Positions 9,308 through 18,389 of a stretch of 64,000 nucleotides of DNA are shown piece after piece (within the stretch, counting starts at the first letter, position 1; every line of letters begins with the position of its first letter). The notes below the pieces were generated by a model that was not told the origin of the DNA, made no database searches, and saw only the letters and a program-made list of their open reading frames with translations. The stretch covers positions 1-64,000 of the forward strand of contig PRDH01000081.1 of NCBI GenBank assembly GCA_003345545.1. Direction: 5' to 3'. The position numbers and the translations under genes were made by a program. This stretch comes from Candidatus Thorarchaeota archaeon. Lineage in GTDB: Archaea > Asgardarchaeota > Thorarchaeia > Thorarchaeales > Thorarchaeaceae.

Positions 9308-9994
9308 ATGCAAGCAGGCACTGATTTGGTACTTATTTCGAGCATAGCAACAATCCTGGTTTCTGGGGTGATCAGTGTGTATCTGGGCCGGCAATGGTAT
9401 CGCCAGAAGGCCAGGCTCATCACTGATTTACCATTGGTCTTTGCAATCTCCTTTGTAAGCCAGACTCTCAACATGATGATACTGACACTTCCAAACGTTG
9501 GGCTCTTAGAACCATCTATGGCACTCTTTCGGCTTCGTTCCGTTGTGATCAGTGGTGCAACTGTGCCGGTTCTGGGCGCTCTTCTCCAAATATGGGCACC
9601 TTCTATTCAAAAATACCACAATCGACTTGTGTATCTCCTTCTCTTATACTGGGTTTCTGTTGCGCTCTTTGGGGCAACAGAGCAGTTCGTCATGATAATG
9701 ACGATTCCTGTGATACTAATCATCGGCGTCATGATGATGGCCACATTTGCCATAACTTGGAAGACGGGTCGTCTCAAAGAGGTACGAAGCGACCTCATGA
9801 TCATATCTGTCCTCTTCGGTATGATGAGCCAAGTCTTGCGAGTCCCCTTTATCTCCACTCCCTTCTTTTACATTCCTGATGTACTTCTGACTATCTCAAT
9901 GGTTGTAGGTGCACTGGCCCTAACCAATCCGTGGTACCATCGGGAGAGAAAGGTCAGAGTGGAAGAGTCCTCACAATTAACAACAGTCGTTTGA
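9308..9994 (+). CDS. Multi-spanning membrane protein of unknown function
   Basis: Several hydrophobic segments; close spacing to preceding CDS. Confidence 0.6.
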   Translation: MQAGTDLVLISSIATILVSGVISVYLGRQWYRQKARLITDLPLVFAISFVSQTLNMMILTLPNVGLLEPSMALFRLRSVVISGATVPVLGALLQIWAPSIQKYHNRLVYLLLLYWVSVALFGATEQFVMIMTIPVILIIGVMMMATFAITWKTGRLKEVRSDLMIISVLFGMMSQVLRVPFISTPFFYIPDVLLTISMVVGALALTNPWYHRERKVRVEESSQLTTVV

Positions 9995-10052
9995 AACCAA
10001 AGACAACCTGTATTCTTTACAAATAGAGGAAGTCCTGACTAGAAGGGCAGTC

Positions 10053-10622
10053 CTAGAGTGATTCACCCTCTTCTTTCATGCTCTTCTTGGATTCTGCCCA
10101 CCAATCACGGGATTCTTTCTGTTCTGTCCAAGGTTTGGTCGGTTCCGGTAGTGGTGCTCTCCAGAGAATTAGTAGACCCACTATCATCTGAATCGGCAAT
10201 GGGATGAGGAACCAGTCTGGAAAAGAGAGAGAGAGAGAAGTAATTAAGGCTACTATGTTACCTGGTAGATACACGCCATCGCCAATGAGAATGATGAGCG
10301 CAGTTACTTTTCTTGTCGAATTTCCACGATAATATCTGATCATCTGAAGGACTGGTACTAATCGTAAGCAGAGAAATGGTAGTACTCCATCGAAAAAATG
10401 GTTGATTCTAAATAGCCTGAATGAATCTAGAGCACCATCCCAAAGAAGGGCAATGAAGTAATAATTCGTTTCATAGCCAATGCGAGAGATGATTAACGAG
10501 ATTGGAGCTGCAAGTGCTAAGATTGCCATAATTGTTCCCCAAAGTAGTGTTCTTCGAGACCCGACTTGCTTTGATTCTCCATCCTCTGCAGGCTCTCTCC
10601 GAGTTTCACCCAACGCAACCAC
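10053..10622 (-). CDS. Membrane protein of unknown function
   Basis: Hydrophobic segments; fills intergenic space. Confidence 0.5.
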   Translation of the reverse strand: MVALGETRREPAEDGESKQVGSRRTLLWGTIMAILALAAPISLIISRIGYETNYYFIALLWDGALDSFRLFRINHFFDGVLPFLCLRLVPVLQMIRYYRGNSTRKVTALIILIGDGVYLPGNIVALITSLSLSFPDWFLIPLPIQMIVGLLILWRAPLPEPTKPWTEQKESRDWWAESKKSMKEEGESL

Positions 10623-10750
10623 TGAGTAGGGAGTATTGATGCATTGTATTGTATCTTTTGTAAAACCTGAGAATCAATTAGGAGCTGACGTTCCACTTCC
10701 CTAAGGAATGGATTATTAACTTAGCACATCACGAATGCGATTGTCTAAGG

Positions 10751-11590
10751 GTGAATGCAATGTCCTTACACTCAAAGCACTTTGCACTGCCATATCTGCG
10801 TGAAGAAACCCTTCCGAGCACCTTTTGCAGTGGGTGTGGCGCAGGGGAAGTAACAAATGCCCTCATCAGAGCAGTGAAGGATCTTGGTCACGCTGACCTC
10901 AGCAAGTTCTCCTTCGTTTCAGGCATTGGCTGCAGTTCTTGGATTACGTCACCCTACTTCAGGGCTGACACTCTTCATACCACTCATGGCAGAGCTATTG
11001 CGTTCGCCACAGGATTGAAGCTTGCTAATCCAGACTTGAAGGTAATTGTGATCAGCGGTGACGGTGATCTTGCAGCCATTGGTGGAAATCACCTCATCCA
11101 TGCAGCAAGACGCAACATCGATATGGTCGTCATCTGTGTCAACAATTATATCTATGGCATGACTGGCGGACAGGTCGGTCCGACGACCTTTACTGGAGAC
11201 CGGACAAGTACGTCTCCCTATGGAAATCCAGAACGTCCTTTCGATCTTGCTCGTCTTGTTGCTGCAGCGGGCGCCAACTATGTGGCCCGATGGACAACTG
11301 CTCACCCTGTTCAAGCCGCACGTGCCATAAGAACAGCCATTGAAAAGAAAGGATTCTCCTTTGTCGAGATGATATCCCAATGTCCAACAGCGTATGGCCG
11401 TCGGACCGGTACCGGTAGCCCTGAAGAGATGATTGCTTGGTTCAAGAAGTACCCCGTGCGCAAGAAAGACGAGCCAGTAGAGCAGAGAATTCCCACGAGG
11501 GATGGACTGGATCTGGGAGTCTTCGCAGACCGCAATGAGATTGAGTTCATTGACTCAATGAGAGCAATCTACAGGAATTTGGAGGCATAG
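10751..11590 (+). CDS. korB: 2-oxoacid:ferredoxin oxidoreductase beta subunit (2-oxoglutarate type)
   Basis: 'FCSGCGAGEVTNALIRAV', TPP-binding 'GDGDLAAIGGNHLIHAARRNIDMVVICVNNYIYGMTGGQ'. Confidence 0.9.
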   Translation: MNAMSLHSKHFALPYLREETLPSTFCSGCGAGEVTNALIRAVKDLGHADLSKFSFVSGIGCSSWITSPYFRADTLHTTHGRAIAFATGLKLANPDLKVIVISGDGDLAAIGGNHLIHAARRNIDMVVICVNNYIYGMTGGQVGPTTFTGDRTSTSPYGNPERPFDLARLVAAAGANYVARWTTAHPVQAARAIRTAIEKKGFSFVEMISQCPTAYGRRTGTGSPEEMIAWFKKYPVRKKDEPVEQRIPTRDGLDLGVFADRNEIEFIDSMRAIYRNLEA

Positions 11591-11596
11591 GCCCTG

Positions 11597-12121
11597 ATGA
11601 GAACTGAGATTCGCATTGCAGGCACAGGCGGAATGGGCGTTGTTCTTGCGGGTGTGATTCTCGGGCACGCAGCAGTTGTGTATGGCGGACTTGATGCCGT
11701 CCAGAGTCAGAGCTACGGTCCTGAGGCACGCGGTACAGCTGCTAAGAGCGAAGTGATAATCAGCGATAAACCGATTCAATACCCAAAGGTCCGTCAATCA
11801 GACTATTTCGTTGCCATGTCACAAAAGGCATTTGAGATGTACCTGGGTGGTTCGAAGAAGGGCAGCGTCATCATTGCTGATCCCGACCTTGTGGAGACTG
11901 AGAGTATCAAAGGTTTTGAGATTGTGAAGGTGCCGGCGATGAAGACCGCTGATGAACTCGGTCTCAGACTTGTTTCGAATATGGTGATGCTCGGAGCTCT
12001 CGTGAAGAAGGCTGAGCTCTTTCCACTTGATGTTCTGGAAAAGACACTGCCTGAGTTCGTGCCTCCAAAGGCGCTAGAGCTCAACATCAATGCAGTTCGT
12101 GCCGGTGCAAAATTCATCTAA
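11597..12121 (+). CDS. korC: 2-oxoacid:ferredoxin oxidoreductase gamma subunit
   Basis: 'IAGTGGMGVVLAGVILGHAAV...VQSQSYGPEARGTAAKSEVIISD'. Confidence 0.9.
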   Translation: MRTEIRIAGTGGMGVVLAGVILGHAAVVYGGLDAVQSQSYGPEARGTAAKSEVIISDKPIQYPKVRQSDYFVAMSQKAFEMYLGGSKKGSVIIADPDLVETESIKGFEIVKVPAMKTADELGLRLVSNMVMLGALVKKAELFPLDVLEKTLPEFVPPKALELNINAVRAGAKFI

Positions 12122-12396
12122 CCGCCATGGACCAGCGGTACTATCATAATGACGTCTCCATCGTCTATCAACGAACCGAGCCCTCCGGTCACTCCGATGT
12201 CCACCTCATTGCAGAGTATCATTGAGTCACGGTCAATCTCAGCGGGGCTATTCCATATAGTCTGCAAGTACGAGTCCTCCCGTATCAACAAACTCAGCAG
12301 CTCAGATGCAGTGATAGTGTCCTGAACCTTGACTTCCACAGAGCCGCCCGTAATGCGCCCCGCGATGGGACCCCGGAAACGAACAATCACTGTCAT
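12118..12396 (-). CDS. Beta-grasp ubiquitin-like/sulfur-carrier protein (MoaD/ThiS/Urm1-like) with terminal GG
   Basis: 92 aa ending 'LIDDGDVIMIVPLVHGG'; resembles Urm1 '...LHGG' terminus. Confidence 0.75.
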   Translation of the reverse strand: MTVIVRFRGPIAGRITGGSVEVKVQDTITASELLSLLIREDSYLQTIWNSPAEIDRDSMILCNEVDIGVTGGLGSLIDDGDVIMIVPLVHGG

Positions 12397-12496
12397 CGTG
12401 TTTCATCACTCTTGGTTGCTGAGAGAATGCTTGATAAAAGGCTTGTTTCATGTTCAAGTGTCCCTTCGCTACAGGGAATGACCGGAGGCGGCGCCC

Positions 12497-14002
12497 ATGA
12501 CTCTAGAGAACAAGCCCTGCCAGCCTGAGGTATCATCGAGCAGATACGCTCGTATGTTTGGTCTGGAAGGAGCAACATCCGATGCTGTTCGTCTAGTGAA
12601 GATATTATTTGTCCTGCTCCCCGCCTTTGGAGCAAGCTTTCAAATCAGCACCACATTCTGGATGATCTTCATTGCAGAGTCACTAGGAAGCGGCGATTAC
12701 ATCGCTGGGCTCACACTTGTCGGAATCCTTGTTGTCATTCAGATGGCAGTTCAGACCATTCTTGACTATCCTACAGGCGTGGTGGGGGATTGGATTGGCC
12801 AGAGATACATACTGGCCTCTGCCCTCCTCTGCTATGCCGCAGCATTCTGGCTCTCTGCACAGATTGTCAAGGACACTCCGGCTCCCTTCCCCATCTATGT
12901 GGCAATCTATTTCCTCTTCGGACTTGGTGCCTCGCAGGAGAGTGGAGCTTTCAACGCTTGGTTCGATAACAACTATCGGGTAGCAATGCCCCATGATGAA
13001 GGCCGTAAGATGTACGGCGTGTTTTGGGGCCGCATGGGTATGATCTGGCAGGTGTCATCAACACTGGTCCTGATCCCTGGCTCCTGGCTTGCATGGTATT
13101 TTAGTGAACAATGGGTCTTCAATCTCCAGGCCATCTTTGCAGTCTTTCTGGCGATAGTTGTGTTCAGACTCATCCGCGACTTGCCTGGGGTCCGAAAAGA
13201 GCAGGAGAACCGCCCAACCATCAAAGAGTATGGTACCCTACTAAAGGATGGATTCAAGTTTCTGTGGTCCTCTCGGTTCGTTACATACATTGTCCTAGGC
13301 GGGGTGGTGCTATGGAGCACTGGGCCTGTCTGGTGGAACCTGATTCTATTCCCTCTATATTTCAGTTATCTTGTCACAATGGTGGCTGTTTCTGCATTCC
13401 GTACCTTCATCTTCATCCCCGAAGCCATTGAAACCGAAAGAAGTGGTGTGCTGGCGAAGAGGTTCGAGCCAAAGAAATGGATTCCACGTTTCAGGTTCCT
13501 GCAGTTCACGGGTGTCATCTTCTATTTACTTCTGGCGTTGATTGTCTACGTCTTCCCTAGAGCAGACCCAGACACTACTGAATTCGTGAGTGTTCTGATT
13601 CCCTTTACGAGTCTTCCTTTGATTGAGATTCCTGTCCAGACCCTGGTCCCCATAGTTCTCATCTTCATTCTCTTTGTGGCTCTGAACATGTTTGGGGCAA
13701 TTGCAGACATTCTTACTCAACGTGTTATGCTGGATGTCGTTCCAAATCGAATTCGTAACTCACTGTATTCCCTACAGCCCACACTGGTCATGGTGATCTC
13801 AATGCCTCTCATCGTGTTCTTCGGATGGCTCTTGCCTCAATCTGGCGGATTCACACTGAGCCTAGTCATCTGTGCGTTCATCTCTCTCATAGGAACGTTG
13901 ATGATAAGAGAGGCTTTCAAGAACCCAATCCCGGTCGCTGAAGCTGTGGTTGAGGCAGGCAAGAAAGAGAGTGAGGAAGTTCAGAAGATGGAAGTCACCT
14001 AG
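12497..14002 (+). CDS. MFS-type transporter
   Basis: About 12 TM segments, MFS-like architecture. Confidence 0.75.
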   Translation: MTLENKPCQPEVSSSRYARMFGLEGATSDAVRLVKILFVLLPAFGASFQISTTFWMIFIAESLGSGDYIAGLTLVGILVVIQMAVQTILDYPTGVVGDWIGQRYILASALLCYAAAFWLSAQIVKDTPAPFPIYVAIYFLFGLGASQESGAFNAWFDNNYRVAMPHDEGRKMYGVFWGRMGMIWQVSSTLVLIPGSWLAWYFSEQWVFNLQAIFAVFLAIVVFRLIRDLPGVRKEQENRPTIKEYGTLLKDGFKFLWSSRFVTYIVLGGVVLWSTGPVWWNLILFPLYFSYLVTMVAVSAFRTFIFIPEAIETERSGVLAKRFEPKKWIPRFRFLQFTGVIFYLLLALIVYVFPRADPDTTEFVSVLIPFTSLPLIEIPVQTLVPIVLIFILFVALNMFGAIADILTQRVMLDVVPNRIRNSLYSLQPTLVMVISMPLIVFFGWLLPQSGGFTLSLVICAFISLIGTLMIREAFKNPIPVAEAVVEAGKKESEEVQKMEVT

Positions 14003-14012
14003 TATCTGTATC

Positions 14013-14966
14013 TCACATACCGAGAGAGAGATGAAGAACTTCGGGATTTAGTCCTCCTGCATGATATACCGCTCCACTCTCAATGTGATTGAATGTGACC
14101 TCGGCAGGACCGAAGAGCAGTGGGTCCACCCTGTTGAAGTCAGAGTTGACACTCTTGAACAGATCATAGAAGGGTCGACCGTATTGGCTCGATGTGGATG
14201 ACGGTAGTTTCTCTACAATTGCCCTCAGATCATCACTATCCTTGTCCACATGGTAAAAAGTTCTCCCACCGTACAATATGCAGTCATTACCCAGAGCCTT
14301 TGCCCTGTTGTCATTCTTTGTCACTGGTGCGATCGGGGCAACACCATGACCTCTCTTGATTCGGTTGAGGTCGAATCCAATCTGGCGAAGCTTGTGAAGT
14401 CCGACCCCGACAACTCTTGAGGAACTCTGAACCGAACCCGCAACACTCGCTGTAGGCACCAAGATACAATACAGGCTCGATGGTGCAATTCCACATTTTT
14501 CGGCGATATACTCAGTTACTTCTTCTGTGGGTGCCACCCTCGTTTCAAGTACAATCACGCCCTCCTTTGAAACATCATGATAGTCTATGTTCTCATAGAG
14601 TTCCTTCTCCTCCCGTGCCAAGGATCTAGCTGGACCGGCGCCCATTGCATGAAACTTGCCCACTTTGATATTCCATCCCGCGTATTGCGAACCAAGTGTG
14701 GCAATCTTCGGTTGCTCGGCGCTGACTATGACTGCAGGCAAGTCGAGGTCTCCAACGAACATTCTGGTCAGTCTGACGACTCCGAGTCCACCAAGACAGG
14801 TCTCTCCGATGAGTCTTCCAAGCTCTGGCGTCCCCGCGCAATCAATTCCTGCATCAATCAGTGTAGTTCCCGACCCTATCTCCTTCACGATGCAGAGGAG
14901 TTCCTCCTTTCTGTCAAGTATCTCCTTGACGACCTCAAGTGCTCCCTGATTCACACTATGATGCAT
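14013..14966 (-). CDS. mch: Methenyltetrahydromethanopterin cyclohydrolase
   Basis: 'GTTLIDAGIDCAGTPELGRLIGETCLGGLG', 'GAGPARSLAREEKELY', 'YGGRTFYHV'. Confidence 0.9.
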   Translation of the reverse strand: MHHSVNQGALEVVKEILDRKEELLCIVKEIGSGTTLIDAGIDCAGTPELGRLIGETCLGGLGVVRLTRMFVGDLDLPAVIVSAEQPKIATLGSQYAGWNIKVGKFHAMGAGPARSLAREEKELYENIDYHDVSKEGVIVLETRVAPTEEVTEYIAEKCGIAPSSLYCILVPTASVAGSVQSSSRVVGVGLHKLRQIGFDLNRIKRGHGVAPIAPVTKNDNRAKALGNDCILYGGRTFYHVDKDSDDLRAIVEKLPSSTSSQYGRPFYDLFKSVNSDFNRVDPLLFGPAEVTFNHIESGAVYHAGGLNPEVLHLSLGM

Positions 14967-15116
14967 ATCTGGTCACCTTGGTGAACGGTTTGTTTTTCAA
15001 AGAACACACGCACATTCCTTTGCTTGTCACGCAGAAATCTATTGTGCACTTGTCATGTTTCATACCATACCAGATTATTAAGTAGAGAGTGTTCAGGATA
15101 CGTGGATGCATCATCA

Positions 15117-15731
15117 ATGGAAGAGATCACTCTCTGGGGCGAAACAAAAAGGGGTGGGAGAGTAGTAGAACGGGTCGACCCCAGTACAACATCAATCAAT
15201 CTTGGCGACAAGCGAATTGGTTCAATTGACCTTGCCCCGCTCGGCCAGTTTCTGAATCTTGAAGTATTGACACTCTCTGGAAACGAGATTCAGAGCCTTG
15301 ACCTCTCAGTCCTACATGGCAATGGCAGTCTGCTGGAACTCAACCTCGGGAGCAATGAACTTGAGGTCATTGACCTCTCACCTTTGGAAGGCTGTACTGG
15401 TCTGATGCATCTGGACCTCTCATTCAACAAACTCAGAACTCTCGATCTTGCACCTCTAGGGGGCTGTACTAGCCTGCAAGCACTCCATCTCTACGAAAAC
15501 AAGATTGAGCGCATAGACCTCTCACCCCTCAAGAAGTGCAAGAAACTGCGGAACCTAACTCTGACGAAGAACGAACTCACCTCTTTGGATATATCGGCTC
15601 TGTTCGATTGTCCAAGTCTTATGCAGTTGGGCCTGGATTCAGAGGTGACTCTGACTGCAGCTGCCAAATTCAAAGGAGCCAAGACACCTCGTGCTCTAGC
15701 ACTACTTCTAGGCAAGATTCAGTGGCGATAG
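15117..15731 (+). CDS. Leucine-rich repeat protein
   Basis: Tandem ~22-23-aa repeats 'LxxLxLSxNxLxxLDLSPLxGC'; ATG at 15117 in frame. Confidence 0.85.
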   Translation: MEEITLWGETKRGGRVVERVDPSTTSINLGDKRIGSIDLAPLGQFLNLEVLTLSGNEIQSLDLSVLHGNGSLLELNLGSNELEVIDLSPLEGCTGLMHLDLSFNKLRTLDLAPLGGCTSLQALHLYENKIERIDLSPLKKCKKLRNLTLTKNELTSLDISALFDCPSLMQLGLDSEVTLTAAAKFKGAKTPRALALLLGKIQWR

Positions 15732-15761
15732 CGCTCTCCGAATTTGACTTGGATGACATCC

Positions 15762-16019
15762 TTATTTCTCCTCCTCAAGCCAAGTGCTGCTTGGTGCCTG
15801 AGTATTCTGGAGTGCTCCTCTTGATTGTAAATTCCGGCTTCTCCAGCAGAGGGCCAGCCACGCAATCGCGGTGAAAACAAACAACCATAGATTTAGAACT
15901 ACTGCCTGCTGCATCCACACTGGATGCATGTTTGTTACAAACGTCCCTCCAATCAGGAATCCTATCCCCTCAATAATCAACACGGCTTTCAGGAAGGAAC
16001 AGATATCTCTTTTCTCCAA
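15762..16019 (-). CDS. Small membrane protein
   Basis: Two hydrophobic helices in an 85-aa ORF. Confidence 0.4.
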   Translation of the reverse strand: MEKRDICSFLKAVLIIEGIGFLIGGTFVTNMHPVWMQQAVVLNLWLFVFTAIAWLALCWRSRNLQSRGALQNTQAPSSTWLEEEK

Positions 16020-16485
16020 GATTCACGCCCTGTATATTTCGATGGCTCTTGCCTATAACTTCTCACCTGGGAAGTCCTTACTCTCAACGAGTGGCCATTC
16101 ATCAGGGTCTGGAGAGTACGCAGTTGTTCATTTTGTTCAGATGGACCTTGCCAGTTTCAGTGATGAGCCTAGCAAGAGTGATCATGATCATCCGTGGAAA
16201 GAACTATGAAAACGCTCTCTGTCGCTGGGAGTGATGGACCAGCATCGGCACAGGAGAAGGAAGCCAGGTCTGTATGAGGGATTCAATCCCGATGACGTAG
16301 ACAGCGTTCCTGCTAATTCTAGGTTTCGTTTGAGGTTTGGGAGGGGGCGACACTGGCAGGAGAAGGGCAGAATACAGGTTTCTTGCTGTTGGTGGTATGT
16401 CCACAACAAAAAGGAAGAAACGGGTCATCGGTAGCTTAGCTGGTTATTACATTGCATCGATGCCAGCTAGTGAACAAGAAAGTGG

Positions 16486-16590
16486 AGCCCTTGGCGAGAT
16501 TTGTTCCACATTGAGTAAATCCCAACGTGCTTGAACTCGCGACTTCCTCCTTACCAAGGAGGCGATCTAACCGGTCTAAGCTACAAGGGC
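16486..16590 (-). tRNA. tRNA-Thr(GGT) with T-loop intron (about 16501-16530); CCA encoded at 16483-16485
   Basis: Acceptor GCCCTTG/CAAGGGC, anticodon arm CCTCC-TTGGTAA-GGAGG, T stem GCGAG/CTCGC interrupted after TTCAA by a ~30-nt BHB-like hairpin. Confidence 0.88.
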
Positions 16591-16864
16591 GTTCATCGAG
16601 AGGGCGGCGAGAATGCTGAGATAAAGGTTTCGAAGAGGTGATGTTGTTCAGTCACCCAAAGACCAGTCACCAACCATGCAGAGTTTGTTCCTCCCTCTAA
16701 AGATGGCCTAGAACTCGATGAGAGGCTGATTAGGTAGGTAACGGCTCTTTTTGCATAATAATCATATCTTATCCCGTACCATGTTTTCCGGCTTTCCAAA
16801 ACTGCTGTTCACTGTAGAGGAGGTTCGCGCAAATCAGTCGATTTTACCTCCCCATAGCAACAGT

Positions 16865-17107
16865 CTAGTCGTCGGACAAATCGTCATCATCAAGATTGTG
16901 CTCAAATCCGGCAAAGAGATATTGATGCATCAAGGGTGGAAGTCTTTGAATGCCTGGAGCTATTGAGATATGCTGTCTGGGCTCAATCTCTGCCTGTTGC
17001 TCAAGTGTAATTTTCTGCCGACGATCTACCTCTTCTGCAATGACCACAATCATCACAATGAACACGATTGCCAATAGCCAGAGCAAGACTGATTCCTCCC
17101 TACGCAA
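16865..17107 (-). CDS. Small single-TM protein
   Basis: 'SVLLWLLAIVFIVMIVVIAEEVDRRQ' followed by acidic tail. Confidence 0.4.
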   Translation of the reverse strand: MRREESVLLWLLAIVFIVMIVVIAEEVDRRQKITLEQQAEIEPRQHISIAPGIQRLPPLMHQYLFAGFEHNLDDDDLSDD

Positions 17108-17229
17108 GGTATCTGCATTACTCTATTGAACTGAAACCATTTAGTTCTTGTGAGTGGTCTGGGTAGAGCCGCGTGTTGATTCCAGATTGATTTGGCGGTG
17201 TGCGCCTACGTCTTGCCTTGAAATAGGAA

Positions 17230-17586
17230 TCACTCTGTGCCATCCAACTGAGGGGACTCTGCTGCAGGTTTCTCTCTGACTCCGTAATACGTTGCAATGC
17301 AGATCAATGCGTAACAGAAGATTGTGGTGAATATCACAGACCCACCATAGAGGAGATTGAGCCACTGACACTCAGAATCATGAAATAGGTTCCAGAGCAC
17401 AGATATCACAGCAGTAGACAGGACGACTAGTATGAAGACGAATATCATGATTCTTGCCTCTCTCCTCGTTAGTCCGGCTTTCCGCGAGCTCCCTAGCCAG
17501 TAGAGCGCGCACATTATGCCAAGAAACAGTAGACTACCGACAAGGAGGGGTATGGTGGAATTGGATCCATCAACAATCGTTTCCAT
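17230..17586 (-). CDS. Small membrane protein, unknown
   Basis: Three hydrophobic segments in 118 aa. Confidence 0.45.
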   Translation of the reverse strand: METIVDGSNSTIPLLVGSLLFLGIMCALYWLGSSRKAGLTRREARIMIFVFILVVLSTAVISVLWNLFHDSECQWLNLLYGGSVIFTTIFCYALICIATYYGVREKPAAESPQLDGTE

Positions 17587-17644
17587 TTCCGGAAGTCCTC
17601 CTCAGGGCATGAAGGAATATCAATCGATCCGGAGATAAACGACA

Positions 17645-18052
17645 CTAAGAAGGCACTGAGTCAGCAGTTTCTACCTTATGCTCGATAGAGAACCATCTCG
17701 AGTTGTATTCTTCCACCAGATAAGCAACATCCTTGCACGATTTTCGGAGTCGTTCATCTTCTCTGATTTTCTTTAGAGATTGAATCACAATATAGGCACC
17801 TAGAAACGAGAGCGCGACTATACCAATCAGGAATACGGCAGCGAACAACAGAACCGATTCAATTGCGTAGTAATCGGATGTAGCAATGAGAATAGTCACC
17901 AACGACATGGGGACAGTGAGAATGCCAATGCCTGTTCTCAGCTCTGCAAAATGTGTCCGTTTCTCGGCGTCGATTGTCCGGATGAGTGCAAGCAGGGTTG
18001 ACATATCCTTGGTTTCGTCGGTCAAGTGCCTTGTCATTTCTTTCTCATTCAT
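17645..18052 (-). CDS. Membrane protein, unknown
   Basis: Two TM segments; overlaps upstream ORF 18045-18305 by a few bases (operon-like). Confidence 0.5.
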   Translation of the reverse strand: MNEKEMTRHLTDETKDMSTLLALIRTIDAEKRTHFAELRTGIGILTVPMSLVTILIATSDYYAIESVLLFAAVFLIGIVALSFLGAYIVIQSLKKIREDERLRKSCKDVAYLVEEYNSRWFSIEHKVETADSVPS

Positions 18053-18305
18053 CTCTGAGCCAAGGGTCGCCTGGCTTCAGTTGTTTTCCGTGCACTCTGC
18101 GGTTGCCTATCAGTCGTGATGCCTCTTCTGGACCCACCAGTTCAGCTATCTTCTTGAATGCCTGTGGAGAATCTATCTTGTCCAACCACCTTGCAATCTC
18201 TTTTTCCACAGAGGGAGGGAGGTCCTTTGCTAGCTTCTTCTTCCTCTCCTTCTCGTTGAGATTGAAGTCATCAGGTCCTAGTAAGCTCATATTACTCACT
18301 ATCAA
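18045..18305 (-). CDS. Hypothetical protein, charged
   Basis: 86 aa; overlaps next CDS start. Confidence 0.45.
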   Translation of the reverse strand: MIVSNMSLLGPDDFNLNEKERKKKLAKDLPPSVEKEIARWLDKIDSPQAFKKIAELVGPEEASRLIGNRRVHGKQLKPGDPWLRDE

Positions 18306-18389
18306 CTACTGATTGACCGTTATGACCTTATTCATACATGAACTCCTAATCACTCGGCCAAAGGAATAAGAAATAGAACGAGGCTCCTG

